A stretch of 64,000 bases of DNA from Himantopus leucocephalus (GCA_003993805.1 RSEF01000005.1:22096190-22160189); one strand, 5' to 3'; positions 13,901 to 28,100 are shown, counted from the stretch's first letter. Made by a program: numbers and translations. The notes: generated by a model from the sequence alone, not told the origin.

Positions 13901-14860
13901 TTTTTTCTGGGGTATACTGTTTATAAAGGCAATGTGTCAGACATTCAGTTATTCTGATCTATTTTTTTAATTTTTAAAGATGACTCTGTTTTGCACACGT
14001 CTTCTTTGATAAATCACATTATCTCATGTTTGTAAGCCTTGTTCTTCCTTCTCCAACTGGCTGCTTTATTGACTTCTTTTATTTTTGTTGCATGATGTGT
14101 GAAAACAGGCTACAGTCTGTTCCTGGAAGCACAACCAGCTCCGTGGGATTCACTCAGATTTTATTACCTTTCAGAACAAAAACATGCTTCCAGTTGCCCT
14201 TGCAAATATGGGTTTTGGGTGCTGTTCGTTGACTAAAGGTATATAATTTGCGCTAAAAATAGAGCATGTATGTAAGAGTGAATAAAAGCAGAACTCCCTA
14301 AACAGCAAGAGGCCTTGCTTTTCACCAGGATGAAACAGGACAATAGGAGCGCAGATCTTAGTTTCCACAGATGAACTCAACTACCAGGGAAGTTACCAGT
14401 AAACTTGATTACTGGGACTTCTTTTCATTCAATTTAAATTTCCACTTCTGTTCCCAGTTAATATTTTTACTGCCTTTACCAGTGTTCTTTTCCTTCACCT
14501 TTGGACCCTGCAAAAGTTCCAGTCTCTCCGTTGGAGAGTTTTCATTGTAAACAGAGAGCTAACTTCAGACACTCAAGGATTTTAGCTTCTTTTGAAGTAC
14601 ACTATCGTCAGCTCTCTTAATAGCTCTGGCTGAATGACTGAGCAGTTTTTCATGTCTCATCTAATGATTGTGCACACTCTGAACACACGGTAACACTGTA
14701 CTGTGCTCTTAAGCAATTACAAAAATACAACTGGCAGGCGTGTCCGGCATTTTAGGTTGTGATATTCAGTGGAGCTTAAGGCTTATGTATTCATAACTGA
14801 TTTCTTTCTGGTGTATATTGGATGTCCGAACTGTCCTGAGGAATGCTGGGGGCTGCCAGG
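10921..14860. other. Unique AT-rich DNA, no gene seen
   Basis: No transposon, exon or RNA gene recognised. Holds only short A/T homopolymers (for example the A/T-rich tracts near 13137-13195 and 13885-13910). Confidence 0.5.
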
Positions 14861-14915
14861 CCTGAACACGAGGTAGCTGGGTGACATGTTCAGGGTGCAG
14901 TTCAGCATGCACCCT
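14861..14915. repeat. Two overlapping short inverted repeats
   Basis: CCTGAACA (14861-14868) pairs with TGTTCAGG (14887-14894). AGGGTGCA (14892-14899) pairs with TGCACCCT (14908-14915). Each stem is 8 bp, perfect, and they share three bases, so only one hairpin could form at a time. No function is inferred. Confidence 0.5.
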
Positions 14916-15929
14916 CTGAGATGAAGGTGAATGACCCTAGTTATTACATGAAGAATGCTGTTGCCATTGGGAATAAATATCAGTTCAAGCCATAGTCAAT
15001 GGTTAGAAACCTGAAACTTTACAATTAGTCCACTATGTGAAATCAGGATCTCTTTAAAGCACAAATATATTTCAAATAGAACGGAGCACCTTGGCTGATG
15101 GATTTTCTGCTACTAACCAGTCCTCAAAATGCTGCAAACCCTAAGGTAGGTTGTAAGACTGCACTCCATAAATACTGAAAAGGTTTATTGTGCATGTTTT
15201 GGAGTTCAACAAAGTAACCAGCTCTGCTTAAAGGCCAAATTCCTACAGAACCTGAGGACATCTCAGCAGAGGTACACCGCGCGCTATGCAAGTCTCCTTA
15301 AAGCCCATGGCAAAATCCTGAGTTCATCCTCTGAGTTTATAAGAAAGTCATAAATTGAGTGTCTGTCTCGAAACAGTACATCTCTTTGAAGAAAAAGACA
15401 CCTTGAAACAGTGTGAGACACATATCCATCCAAAGAGTTTCCCTGGGCAGAGAAATGCTTTGCTCCTATAAAACTGGCGGGGGTGACAAAGCTGTCTGTT
15501 ATGACAGTTGCCCCCCAGATTAGATGAGATGGTTGGCGGAATGCTCCTGTACTTTGATTTTCTGCATGAAAAGGTCTTTTTTGTGGAATTTAGGCCCTCA
15601 GCAGAAGACAAATGCTGGCTGCCTGGCCCTCAGGGTATTTGGGGCTAGGATTAGCTCACAAGAGTCACCATATTTTCCCCTGTCCAGTTACAGCAAAAGA
15701 TCACGGAGCTTTAGCTTCAGAGATCAATTCAGATGGAATAGGCTAAGGGCCATGAGGTGCAGGACTAAGGAGTAGACATAAGGAACAGCTTTTTGAACAT
15801 CATGGACAGAGCAGCTGTGGTAGCCCAAAGAGAGTGGATGAGTAGGGAAAGATCTTGGGAGTGAAGGCAAAACGACTCAATCAGAAAAAAAAGAAGAGTT
15901 TGATACAGAGGAAAAGGAGTTAAGGGAAG
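14916..15929. other. Unique DNA preceding a CR1 element
   Basis: No gene recognised. The 15500-15780 part is somewhat more GC-rich and open in both directions, but I recognise no protein or repeat family in it. Confidence 0.4.
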
Positions 15930-16261
15930 AATACCTCACCTGGAATACTGCATCCAGCTCTGCGGCCCCCAACATAAGAAGGACATGGACCTGCTGAGGC
16001 GGGTCCAGAGGAGAGCAACAAAAATAATCAGAGGATTGGAGCAGCTCTCCTATGAAGACAGAGTGGGGGTTGTTCAGCCTGGAGAAGAGAAGACTCTGGG
16101 GANNNNNNNNNNNNNNNNNNNNNNNNNNNNNNNNNNNNNNNNNNNNNNNNNNNNNNNNNNNNNNNNNNNNNNNNNNNNNNNNNNNNNNNNNNNNNNNNNN
16201 NNTTCAAGGTCCCTTCCAACCTGAACCATTCTATGATTCTACAATTCTACGATTCCATGAT
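15930..16261 (+). mobile_element. CR1 LINE 3' portion, interrupted by assembly gap
   Basis: The left part encodes the late ORF2 segment of CR1: YLTWNTASSSAAPNI-type start, then DLLRRVQRRATKIIRGLEQL and the LFSLEK-equivalent just before the gap. The right part (16203-16261) is the conserved 3' terminus, GGTCCCTTCCAACC followed by degenerate ATTCTATG/ATTCTACG short repeats. The element is plus-oriented and 5' truncated near 15930. It is split by 100 N (16103-16202). Aligning both flanks by eye to the intact copy at 34480-34899 places about 304 bases between the flanking positions (34553-34856). If nothing else was lost or gained, the real missing piece is therefore about 300 bp. Dead copy. Confidence 0.9.
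16103..16202. other. Assembly gap, exactly 100 N
   Basis: A run of 100 N, the conventional length for a gap of unknown size. It lies inside a CR1 element, so the break is probably a repeat-induced assembly failure. Confidence 0.98.
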
Positions 16262-19200
16262 AATACAAAGATACTGAAAAAAATTATCTTAGAAACTGTG
16301 TATTGGAGAGACTGTCGTCACTGGTATTTGTGTCAAGGAAACAAGCAGGTGAGGAGATGATAGTAAGCTGGGATAAAAGATGAAGACGATCTGGCAAGAC
16401 AGTGGAACTTATCCATTATCACAAAAATTTAGTCTATACACATTCTTCTTTCTGAGGTCTTCCACAAAGGAAGTATACTAAATTTGCTTCACTTCTGATG
16501 AAAATGCTCTTTGCTGTCAACAAAGGCAGTTTTACACTTCCCCTTTCCAAACGTGGAGAACATTTATTGACTCTCCAGTACAGAACAAAACATGTCATTA
16601 AAAAGAAGCACCACTGTTTCCAAGAAGTAGTCTCTTCCATTTAGTTATTTGTTTATCGGGGTATGGGGAGGGAGAGCACATTTCAAGAACTGAAGAAAAC
16701 TGTAGGTTTCTTTGAAATCTGGTTTTGTTCCTCCAACATTAAGACTGTGTGCAAGTGAGTCGCAAATAAAAAAATGCTCTGAAAATTCACATAACCCAAA
16801 GGTGACTTAAAGAAATCAACATTCATCGAGGACAAAACAACCCAGTCGTCCCCTTTGATCACTCTAGCCAGCTGCCCTAGGCAAGTCTGGAGCTGCCATG
16901 AAGCTGCCTGGAGACCTCAGCCAATACACCAGATGTCACCCAGGGACAGAACAGAGAAGACAGATGGGGGGGAGAGAAACTTGCAAGCTGAATTTTTGAG
17001 GCTGACATTCTACAGGGGAACATCGCAGGGTATAAAACTCATCATCTTTGCCTATAGGAACAGAAAGTGAAGGAAGGAGAAAGGGATAAAGCATTCAGAG
17101 AGACAGCTGAGAGCCTCAAGAGAAAGACAATTTCTGCGAATAGCTCCTTAATGTTTGGCTTATGTCTAGGTCAGGAGAGCAACCATAAAATGTCACCTTG
17201 TTACCATCTGCAGTCATCACGGAAGTTATGAGGGAGTATTTGGACCCATTCACAGTAGCGCTGCTCCCTTCCTGTGCAAGATTTACTGGTTTTTTAACTC
17301 TTATTTTATTTTCTTTTTGATGCATCCATTTATTTAATTTCAGTGTCACTGCATTTATTTTCTACCAGCCACTTTCCACACATTAATTCCTCATATGCCA
17401 CTGCCTTGCAGCTACGCCCCCAGTGTTTTCAGTTGGGAAACAAAACCAGATAATTATGAAAAAGATGACATTGTCTATGAAATGCAAAAGAAAAAATGCC
17501 TCTAATATGCGTGCCTGGGAGACAGGTAGACTCAGAAAAACTGTCACTTTCCCACCCTCTTTCCATAGCTCCTGCTTCAGAAAAACTTTTCATAGCACGT
17601 ATCATGATCCTAGAGTAAAAGCAAACTCAAATGTCATGGCTGAAAATGACATTTCAAAGAACTAACACTTGCACTGGAACAATTTCTACCATCCCTAATC
17701 TGTTTGATTCAAAGTTTAGGATAACCTATATCTAGAAACTCATGTCAAAGATTGCTAAGTGTAATTACAGATGACAGCTGTATCCAGAACACTATAATTT
17801 CCTACAGTTTGTGACTGAGATAATGTGAAACATGCAGTGTCTCCCCTCCCTACCAAGACCAACCAAAGGTCCAGGAACTGCTTTTGTAGGTGGGGTAGAA
17901 AGGGAGTAAAAGGGGCAAGTCAGGACAAAGAACCTTTACAGTGAGAACAGTCTTCATGCAGGAAGTTCTACAATTCAGCAGTACAAAAAACTCCTGCCAA
18001 TTCAGATGTTATCACAGCTGTCAAACTGGCCCTTGGCAGCCATAGAATTGGAGGGAATCAAGACTGTATCTGTTTCTTTCTCTGGTCTCTACACTAGAAT
18101 ATCCCCTTGATTTTCTCAGTATTCAATCCTTGAAACACAGCAATACTGGACTCCTACAAGCTATTTGGTAGTTTTACAGTCAAGAAACCAAGAATTGTGA
18201 AATACTCTACTGCTTTAAAAATTCTTCTATCCAAATAAGGGACTAAGCAGGATTCAGCTTCTGATAAGTCCCACTTAGAAAAGCAAAAAAATTTTAGAAC
18301 TTTGTCAGTCCTAAATGGCATCTTTGCTATCCAATTATCAAAAATTTCATGTTTCCACCAGCATGGATTGGCTGAGCCAAAGCTTCTGTTTTCTAATTTT
18401 AGGATGTCATATTTGCAAATGATAAGATATTGCACAGGAGAAGATGTATTCGTCTATCCTGATAAAGTCTTTACCAGTGAAGACATTCCAGAAAACTTTT
18501 GTCAAAGGTATAAACTTGTATCCCACTTTACTGCCGTGCACGTTGGATTATTTTGTTCTTTCTTATCCTTGCATGATATTTTAACAGGATAGCAGCAACA
18601 GCAGCAGCCACAGCAATGTCTCTTTCAGGAGCAGACTCTTGCTGGCATATTATGTCATGTCAGTGAGTGGGCTATTAGGCTGGCTTATTGTGAAGTGCTG
18701 GTACTGTGTATGAGTATGCGTTACTTGCTAATTTCCCCACTTGGGATTCCAACAATGAACAAGAACTCAGATTTCCCTCTCTGATCCCCAAAGGCACTGT
18801 GTGGATGACGCAGTGTTTAAAAGGACCCTGATGGTGCTAATTGCTAATCCCTCTAGATTTTCTTATTGAACTTGCTACAAAGGATTTTATACTGATGCTT
18901 CATAATTAAAGAGAGCACAGGAGAAATCATCTTTTGTTTCCAACCACTGTCTGACTCTGTTCCACCCCCCAAACTGTCATTTTGGTTTAATGGCTTTAGA
19001 TCTGTGTTTTCATGCTAGCATAAAACAGTGTGTTGCTTGGGTTACATTTTTTAAGAAGTGATGTGACCTATAAAACCGGTCCAATTTCTTCTTACAAAGG
19101 ATTACTACAATAGCCTGATGTGACTGGCAATTCATATTGCTAGCCTTATTGCTAAATGGCTGGAGCAAAAGTGAGTCTGTTCCTGGAATTCCTGTTCCTG

Positions 19201-22099
19201 TTCACTGGAGTCTCCAAGAAGGGATTTATAGAGGGCAAATAAAAGAAGGAGAGGCAGCAAAGCAGAGAGAGTAAACTCTTCATTTCTGCAATATTATGGG
19301 TTTTCTTAAATAAAAATTCAATATTAATTGTGCTGACAGCCACCACATGTCCTCCTGTGACTCTGCCTTCAAGTTCCTCCTACTGCTCTCAGTTTTTCAC
19401 TTTTCTATAGCTTTTCACTTAGTGGTGCTTCATCAGCCAGCTGTAACTGCTGAATCTAAAATACATGCAAGCTTCAGCAGAAACTCAAATTTCTGACGTG
19501 GAAGCAGAGCTTGCTGTGGGCAACATGTGCCCAAACAGGCTCAACTTCTTTGAGCACTGCTTTTTGGTCACAGATGTAGACTTTCAACAGGCCTGACTTA
19601 GACTGAAGCCCACATGGAGTTCTCAAGTCACCAGCTCCTACCCACAGCAAAGGCATATAAATACTGCAAGTATTGATGACTGGGTGGAAAGTGAGAGAAA
19701 GTTAGATATGTAGTCATAACAGTTCTGTCCTGGAGTCATTGAATCTTGTTAAAATAGGCTTTCTGGGATTCACTGTGTTGATTTGAATTGAGAAGGGTCC
19801 TCTTTCTCTTCTTTATTATGATATCCATCCTACAGCCGCTGATGTGTAGTCACATCTTGTAATAGATACTTCTAGCAAGATTTCCCTGTTGTGAACATGG
19901 CTTTGTTTTTCCCCTGAAGAACCACAGTAGCTGTACCAGGCTGTGTCATTTGTAGTGTAATTTACCAGAATGATTTTCAAGGAGCAAAATTCATTTCCAC
20001 ACAGAGCAAAGCTGTCCTAGACATGACCATAGAATAGGCAACATGTAATTGATGATTGTGGTGAGGGCACCATGACTGGTCAAGTTCATCTGTCTTGACA
20101 TGAGCCACATTTGTGTTTGTTCTTTACTTTTAATTACACTCATATCAAGAGAGTATATGTGAACAGTAAAAGGAATTTGGCTGTAGTTCCCTGTAAGGAA
20201 GTTTATTGCAGTCTGTTGACTTTGGAGGAATTGTGATGGAATATACTTTGAGCTATAATCTTCATTAGAGACAGTCACATGTAGAACAAATGTGTCTGTA
20301 CTCTGTAGCTTTTGTGAAGCCCTTTTGTGTGAAATGGATGGAATGACAATATAGATATTAGCTTTCAGATATTCCTTAATCCAAACTGTTCTTTACAGCC
20401 ATTTCTTGTTTCTTATCTTTTTATTCTGCTTAGTGTCTTCTATTGTCATTTCCTACCACTCTGTCAAAACCCAGGTGTTCTTTGCAAATTTAAGGGTGGC
20501 ACAGCACTCTGTCTTCTTTTCTCCCACTCTTTCTCAGTAATCACTCCCTACGTGGTGATTTTCCAGTGCCAGGTGGAAAATCAACTGAGCATTTTGGAGG
20601 AGTGAGGTATATGTGAGAGACTCTTCTAATGATACACTCCACCAAGCCAGCTCCATTTCATCGCAGCTGATGTATGAGCTCATACAAGAAAACTAACAAT
20701 CAGTTTAAACTTTTTTCCTGAATCTGCAGTTTTCTTTCTAAAAAGTAATTTTAAACTAAGAGAGATCGAGAACTCCTCTTTATCTTACACTGCCTATCTA
20801 ACAATTATTTGTTTTCTTGCTGAAAGAAATGTGATAATAAATTAATCTTTCCCATTTATACACAATCTTCCACCTTGATACAAAGCCAAAGTGCACTGAA
20901 GAAAAATACAAGGACTTCATTTTGGACTCGTGGGTGCATGGCACTTCAGAAAATTAAACATGCGCCTCTCCATCTTGTTCTCAGAGAAAATGTCCCTGCA
21001 GCAGACAATGAAAAGGAGAGCTGGGCAGAGTGTGTGGGGTGAAACATATGACTGCATCCACTAATGGAATGCAGCCATTTAAAATGGCAGGTGTAAAACA
21101 GCAGCTGTTTAATTTCTTGCAACCACTCTGAACAACTCATTAGCACAGGAAGTGACTAAGACTAGCATATCTGGCCAACGCAAGAAGGTTTATGTAGAAA
21201 GAATGTAATTACCCAACAGTTTACCCAGATGAGGGTCTAACACTGCTACTTGTGTACAAAATCCTTTATGGTCTTTAAAGCTTTTGTATAACAGGAATGT
21301 TGGTGTTGCTTTTCATTGACAATCCTGTAAAATGTGATAGCTTATATGCTGACGCTTGAGCCTCTGCTTTCAGTGAAAAATTGATCATTGCTAAAAGTGG
21401 GAAAAAGCAATGGCTAAGGCAATTGGAGGAATTTACTGAAAAGTTATCTGCTTCACACAGATGTTACAACCTTACACATTGATATTTCAGCCACGATATG
21501 CATGCAAAGATGACTAGGACACTTTAATTTACAAGTAAAGAAAAGTATTTCAGAAGTCATACATGCTACAGGTAACTACTAGCATTTGTAACGGTTAGCA
21601 TAGTATTAGGTGGAACAGTTTATTTTGAACTGTTTTACTTCCCTGTATAAGAAATGGCATGAGAAAAAGTTTGAGTCTTTACTTGGGGAATTTTTTACAA
21701 GTGCAACTTTCTTTTTGATCATTTAGTGCCATTATTGAAACAGAGCTGCAAGCACCGATAACTAGACAAATATGGGATTCCAAAGTCTGAATTGAAATGA
21801 CAGTTGCAAAAATTAAACTGTCTCCACCATTTATATAATTTCCCACTTAGTTTCTCATTTCCTCTCTTTGCTAATGGGTACTATAATCTGAAAAAAGAAA
21901 AAAATTTAATGTCTGTTATATGAAAGTCTTAATACTCTTTAGCGTCTTAAAGTTACCAAGCTTTCACATGCTGTCTACCTGCCTTTTTGCAGGGTCTGCT
22001 TCATTTATTGACTATGTGTTCACACACATACACTACATATATTTTTATATATAATGCCTTCTTTTGAAAGATATTGCTGACACTAAGAGACAAAAAAAA
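16262..22099. other. Unique AT-rich DNA, no gene seen
   Basis: No transposon or exon recognised. Contains a short CAG-rich stretch near 18592-18615 and a candidate conserved block near 18640-18900. At 21074-21088 there is a perfect 7+1+7 palindrome, GCCATTTAAAATGGC, next to CAGGTG (21088-21093) and CAGCTG (21102-21107) E-boxes. Confidence 0.45.
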
Positions 22100-22124
22100 T
22101 GCAAGATATGCTATATATCTTGCA
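22100..22124. repeat. Perfect 10-bp hairpin
   Basis: TGCAAGATAT (22100-22109) and ATATCTTGCA (22115-22124) are exact reverse complements around the 5-base loop GCTAT. A partial direct copy of the stem (AGATATGTGCTATAG) follows about 10 bases downstream. Too short for a microRNA precursor. No function is inferred. Confidence 0.6.
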
Positions 22125-25100
22125 AAAAATGAAAGATATGTGCTATAGTTAATAATTAAGATTCAGCATGAGATTGAGCATTTAAAATAGGAAGAATACA
22201 CAAAATACACAATTAGAGCGAAACTACTTTAAAGTTTTGAATAAGGATCATTCCTTTTTAATATGAATAGGATTTATATTTGCAGTTAGAATTAACAGAA
22301 TGAAAATTTTCATAATTATCAACCATGAGACTTGATGTCAGATCAGAGACATGAAAAGATTATTTTCACCTGCTCCTTCTTCTGGCAGCTCCCAGCTCAG
22401 GAAACGGGGGCTGGAACCAAGTCTCAAGGGACTGCTCATACTGTTGTGCTGTGCATTGTTTTCTAAATATTCTGAAATGAATGACTGCTGGTCATTCTCT
22501 GACACAGGATCTTAGTTTAGCCCAGTGTGTCAGTCTATACTCTTCTGAAGAATTGACATTAGTTAGCGCAGAGATTGAAATAGCAGGGACCATTAGTTTG
22601 TTTGACAATACCTACATTATTACCATGGATGGTGTAAGAGCAAAACAAAAGAAATTGCTTTTGTATAAAGGACACTATAACATTCAGTTTACAGCACTGT
22701 CTGTTAGTAAAAGACAGCCTGGAATTACATGTGGAAAACACTACTAAATAATCCTATTTGTTATTCTACTAATACAGTGTTTTTCTCCAAAGCATTTTCT
22801 CATTGAAATAACCTCATGAGATACGTCTGCCTTTCACAAAAATGTATTTCTGAACATTTTTTCTGCTTTGGTTTGCTTTTAAAGCCCCAAGGGATGAGGC
22901 TTCTACTTCTTCACAGTCTAGAATGCTTCCCTTTTAGGAAAATTCTGCAACTATTCAGCTTAGATTTTTCTTTTCTCAACCTATTATCTGCACTTAGACA
23001 CCCAGACATTTATAAGTAATTTTCTTTGTTGTTCTTTATACTCTTGAAATACTTGCAGACTGCTGTCTCACAACATAACACAATTTCTTTGGGAGTTTAT
23101 ATATACTGAGCAGCCAGCTCCTTTCCTGTCTCATATTGGGACTGAGATTTCAACAAATTATAAACATTTCTCTCTCTGTGGGAGTGAGAACGACTACAGT
23201 TCAAAGACTAATTTAAAAAGAAAAAAAAATTGTTTCTCTATTAATTTTGAAGGTCTTAGAATCATAATTAGCTAAGAGTTAAAGTGTTGAAACAGGCATA
23301 CATGACAGAAGAACACTTCAAGACTCAGAAAGGAACATCAGAAGCAAAAAAGGAAAAACATGCGGGAGCTTTTTCACATACAAAAGAAGTTCACCAGCAA
23401 CATAAGATGTTTACCTTGGTATTCATGTTTTAAGACTAGGTTTATAAGAAATATTTGTCATGCACAGCATATCAGCTAATTCACATCAATATAACATCAG
23501 CATCCTTTTTTGTATCTTTTCTTTTGCAATCTGTATCTCCCAAATATTTACACAGTTAAAAGAAACAGTGAGGGACTTAAATAATAGCAGAGGGACTGTG
23601 AGTTTAAAGGCAAGCCATGGAGAACAAAATGGGCAGACCCTCAGCTGTCATCAGTTGACAGCCTCCAACTGAAGTCACTGAGACCTTATCTTTATTTCTT
23701 TTCAGCTGTGATTAGAAAAAAATGGAAGTTGCTGGAAAATTGTTGAAAAACAAGACTAAAAAGGGATCATGTACCTTAGTAATGAGCAAGGCAGAAGAGG
23801 CAGAACTGAAAAGATTCTTGTATAATGGACAACAAAGTCATATGGAAGATCCCAGATGAAAGCAAATACAACTGAAAAGAGAAATGGACAGATATATATT
23901 AATATTTTCTTTTTCTTTTTACAAGCTCCTTCTGAATGACGATATTATTAGATGAGCCAGTTCAGCAAGAAATAAAATTGAAATGTCAAATTATCATCAG
24001 TTTGTCCACAGCTGTTGAGCACACATCTCCTCAGGAACTTTGTATATATACATCACATGCAAACATGCTTACACCTGATGGCTTAGCCATCTTAGGAGAT
24101 ACGAGAAGCACAGAGTGGTTTACATTACATCGAAACTGCCTTTGCTGATCTCACCAGAAAGTGAGCTCTTGGACTGAGGCTGGTTGGTGCAGCCTGGCTT
24201 CTTCTCACAGTGTGAGTAGATTGCCCATATCCACACAGCATGACACTCGGCCCTGGAGACTCTGGGCCCTATAAGGCATCCTGATGGCCCTGAGGCAGAA
24301 TGACTGCCATCTGTGTGTTTGTGTGTGTTTCCATTGCCAAGTGCCAGAAATAAAGAGAAGGTTTAGTTGCAGCCATCGGAGTGGTATTTTTAAAACAAGC
24401 TGAGACTGTGTGTTCTGTGCAAGTGTTCTGGGATGACACCTGGAAGACTGTCCTACACAGAGCTAGGTAAAGTCAATATAGTCCATGCTTGTACAATCTA
24501 TCTGGAGTCGATGCTGAAGAAAACAGTCCTGTGAGTTGTGCATACTCTTCTCAAGAAGGAGCCAAGCTGGCTCCCTCCAGAAGGAACCTGGGAGCAGTCT
24601 GGTATATGTGTAGAAGAGACAATATGGGCACCAAGGCTCTGGACTGAGAAGTGAGGAGAAATACATTGACACCACAAACGCACCCTTTCTACTTTACACT
24701 GGGCTCATCACTGTACCATCTGAGCTAACCATTAATTCTAAAGCAAGCTAAAGACCAACAGCCCATTGCCCATACCCAGCTTGCAGCTTCATTCATTCAG
24801 TTTATACACTGTAGCCTCATGGCTCACAGGCAGACAGACCATTGCACATGTGTACTAAAATAAGCCTGATCCGTTTTCCATTTTTCTACTACTCAGGAAA
24901 TGTTGGTTGGTTTTGATTTTTTGGGGGTTTTTTTTGTTTGTTTTTTTTAAAAAAAACCAGCACAAACGAACAGACAAACAAAACCACTCACTTCATTTGG
25001 ATGATATTTTCAAATAAATGGAACAGTCGCCCAGAAGTATCTTTAAAATAAATGCCTTAACATCACTATGGTCACCTTGTAACTCAACAGTGATACACTC

Positions 25101-28100
25101 ACGTTTCTCAGGATACAGAACTTTCCTGCTAAGCTGGTGCCTGAATGAATTTGTCATGAGACACTGAAGAAGAAGCATTAATGTTCAGTGGAGCAAGAAG
25201 ACAATAGTTTGTGGTTATAAAACAAAAACCTTCCACTAATGAACTGGAATCATAAGCACCTCCAGAGTACCCAAAACAGTTCCTGGGAGAAATAAGTATC
25301 GCTGAAAAGCCAGGATATATGGCCACTTAGCTAGGCAGAGGTCTGAGACACTTCAGTTGAGCAGCCTGGGGATACTTTGCAATTTTCTTCCACTACCTTG
25401 AGGCTTGTTTCAATAAGCAATCGATTTCAGTTTTTAAGTCTGTCAGCACACAGTTCCTTTCACTAGCAATGAAATGCACATAGTGATTTTTAAACTATTC
25501 TCATAAAGGGTTTGAGAGCTCACAGGGCCAAGTATCGCTCTATCAAGTGAAAACAGAATCCTGAAGTTATAAGTTACATTTTTCAACTGTCAGGTGGGGT
25601 CTTTATTAGTACCAGAAAAAGTAATTTTTACAAACCAGTTTGAAAGCATTTATCTCTGTAGTTTATTGCTGGTAAAACAGCAAACAAGCTGTTAATTTAT
25701 ACGCCTTGTAACTGTACAACATAAATACAGGATATATTTATGTATTACATAATATTTTTTTTCCTTAAAGTGAATATCCTATTCCTTTCTTTAATCTGTT
25801 ATCCTCATTACACAAAATAATGCATTAGAAGGAGGGTTCAATGTTACCGATTACAGTTAAATAAGGTTGATAGCAATGGCAGCAGGTAATACTTCTGAAG
25901 TGAGATATTTCACAGAGGGCAATCCTGGAGCCAAATGTGGCTCTGCAGAATCCCTTTATGCTAAACAAGGCCATGCAGTGTCTTACTTTGTATTTCAACT
26001 ACGATTAAACCTTGTGCATTTCTGTAAAGAATCCTCTGACTAAAATAACCATACCAGGTATTAGGAGACTTTGATTTTCTTTCTTTTACTAATGCTCCAT
26101 TAACCTCCAACATCTGTTCTCTCTGTGCACAGTCAGCAGCTCCACTAATCTCTGCCTTCTCTTCTCTTCTAGCAGGAGCAGTCATCTTTAATAAAGTTGT
26201 TCTCCTCTCTCCAACACTCTCTCTCTCCTCTACACCACCATTCTGGTCTATTAGTGCACAACATGCCACCGGGAATCAGTAGTGCTGCTTAGGCATTGAT
26301 TTTGCTTTGTTTCAGCACTACTTGACCCTGAAGCAGTGCACTCACAGGTCCATTAGAAACTTTTTATGCGAACTGATGCCTCCAGTACTGCGCGTGAAAA
26401 GCTTTAGCAATCTTCAGGTGCAGCCTAAGGCCATGGTCATGAATGTCTGGCCAAATTTGTGACTAAGTGGTAGTAGAAGCCAGAGACTTAGAAGCTCTTT
26501 AAGTACTTTGTCTCATAACTTGCATATTTTTTCCTGATGGTTCGTAGACTGCTGACAAAGCTCTGTAAAAGTGTTACTTCATCTTCTACCTAACTCGTTT
26601 CTTTGAAGCTGAAAGCAAGTTAGCAGTTCACAGCACCACAGTGCACTGTAAGAGGAACTGAAGGACATAATTCAGTATGTACATTGGCAAATCGCACAGA
26701 CATAACATTCTGTGTGAGAAAAAAGAGGCCTGACTGGGCGATTTTGCATGCTATAGCATTGCTGTCTCTAGATCTATATACTGTGTTGATGGTTTTAACT
26801 GCCTGTACTACTATATTGATGACTGTGCTACTAATACTATAGTTTCTTTTTTTCTATTCATGACAGCACCCATGGAAGACACATTCTTGAATGTTGTATC
26901 TTCCTCAGTTCAGAGGTCGCCCATTCCCCAGGGACAGAAACACAAACCACTCTGAAGAAGAACTTCCTACTTTCTGGTAAAATTTAACATCATGTGCTCG
27001 CTGTCCTGCCTTCATGAACTTCCATAAACAACATTATTATTACCTAATGCCTATGAGAAGTTAGGGTTGTTTTTCAACATCTCATCTATTATCACTGAGG
27101 GGAACACAGACCTGAAGACTTTCCTACAACTCTATTCATTCCAGTGCCTTTTTTTCCTCAAGGTCTTATATAAACATCTTCAGTTACTTTTTCTGATGGT
27201 TGTCTATTAGCTATAAACTAGATTTCTGCAACTGTTGGCCATAGATATATCCAATTCCCTGTACTCTCTGAATGATTCAGAGAGAAGATGAGATAACCAG
27301 CATAGGATTTTCTGAAAAGGTAATAAAAGAGAAATTAGTCTACCAGATGAAAACAACTCTTTGTTGACAGCCGTCTCTGAACTGATAGATTAAATGTATG
27401 CTGAATTCTGAACGGAAAACATGTTTACACAGTGCTGTGATTAATGGCCACAGCAGTGCTATGTGCAGTAGTCCAGTACCCCTAATATTTCTAAAGGACT
27501 TTAATAACCCTACGCAGCCCTGAGTTCAAATCTGACATCCAAACTTCACTGTCCTTTGAGATCCATATGCAAACCAGACCTATAATCTTACAAAGTCTGC
27601 TCTTTTTATAAGAGGTTGAAAAAAATATGTGTGATCTTGTAGGTAAATCACAGTACTCTGAGTCCAGACACCTGGAGTTTTTTTCTGTTTCCACTACAAA
27701 ATTCCTGCATTACCCAGGGCAAATAATTTCTGTTTCAGTTTCCTACCAGTTAAAATAAGAAGATAACAGCTCTATTCAATAGATGTATTGTGAAAAAGTG
27801 TATTAATACACATGCTGTATGCAGTTGTTATATGGGGCAGTAGTAACTGTCATTCGATTCAGCCTCACTCCAGGTGCAGGCTGAGGACAAGGCTTTGGCC
27901 AGCCTGTCAGCACCCAGTTGTTGGGCAAGGAAGGTCAGAGCAGCTTGCTGTGATGCTGGAGACATCACTTCAGGGAGGGCTGTTGCCTAGAAACACTCAC
28001 GTGCCTTAACTACTGTGCGAGATCAACACACCGATCCTGCTTAGGGCAGATCTTAGAACAGCCTTAATTGCTACACGGATAATTCACCTAAAGCTAGCTG

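Noticed and set aside
24180..24400. LTR-like arrangement: CTATAAGG followed about 80 bp later by GAAATAAAGAG
   Set aside because: No matching LTR ends, no family recognised and no second copy in the window.
25961..26269. Hydrophilic minus-strand open frame of about 102 codons
   Set aside because: It opens only from a GTG; the first ATG lies well inside. Composition reflects a purine-rich strand, and no domain is recognisable.
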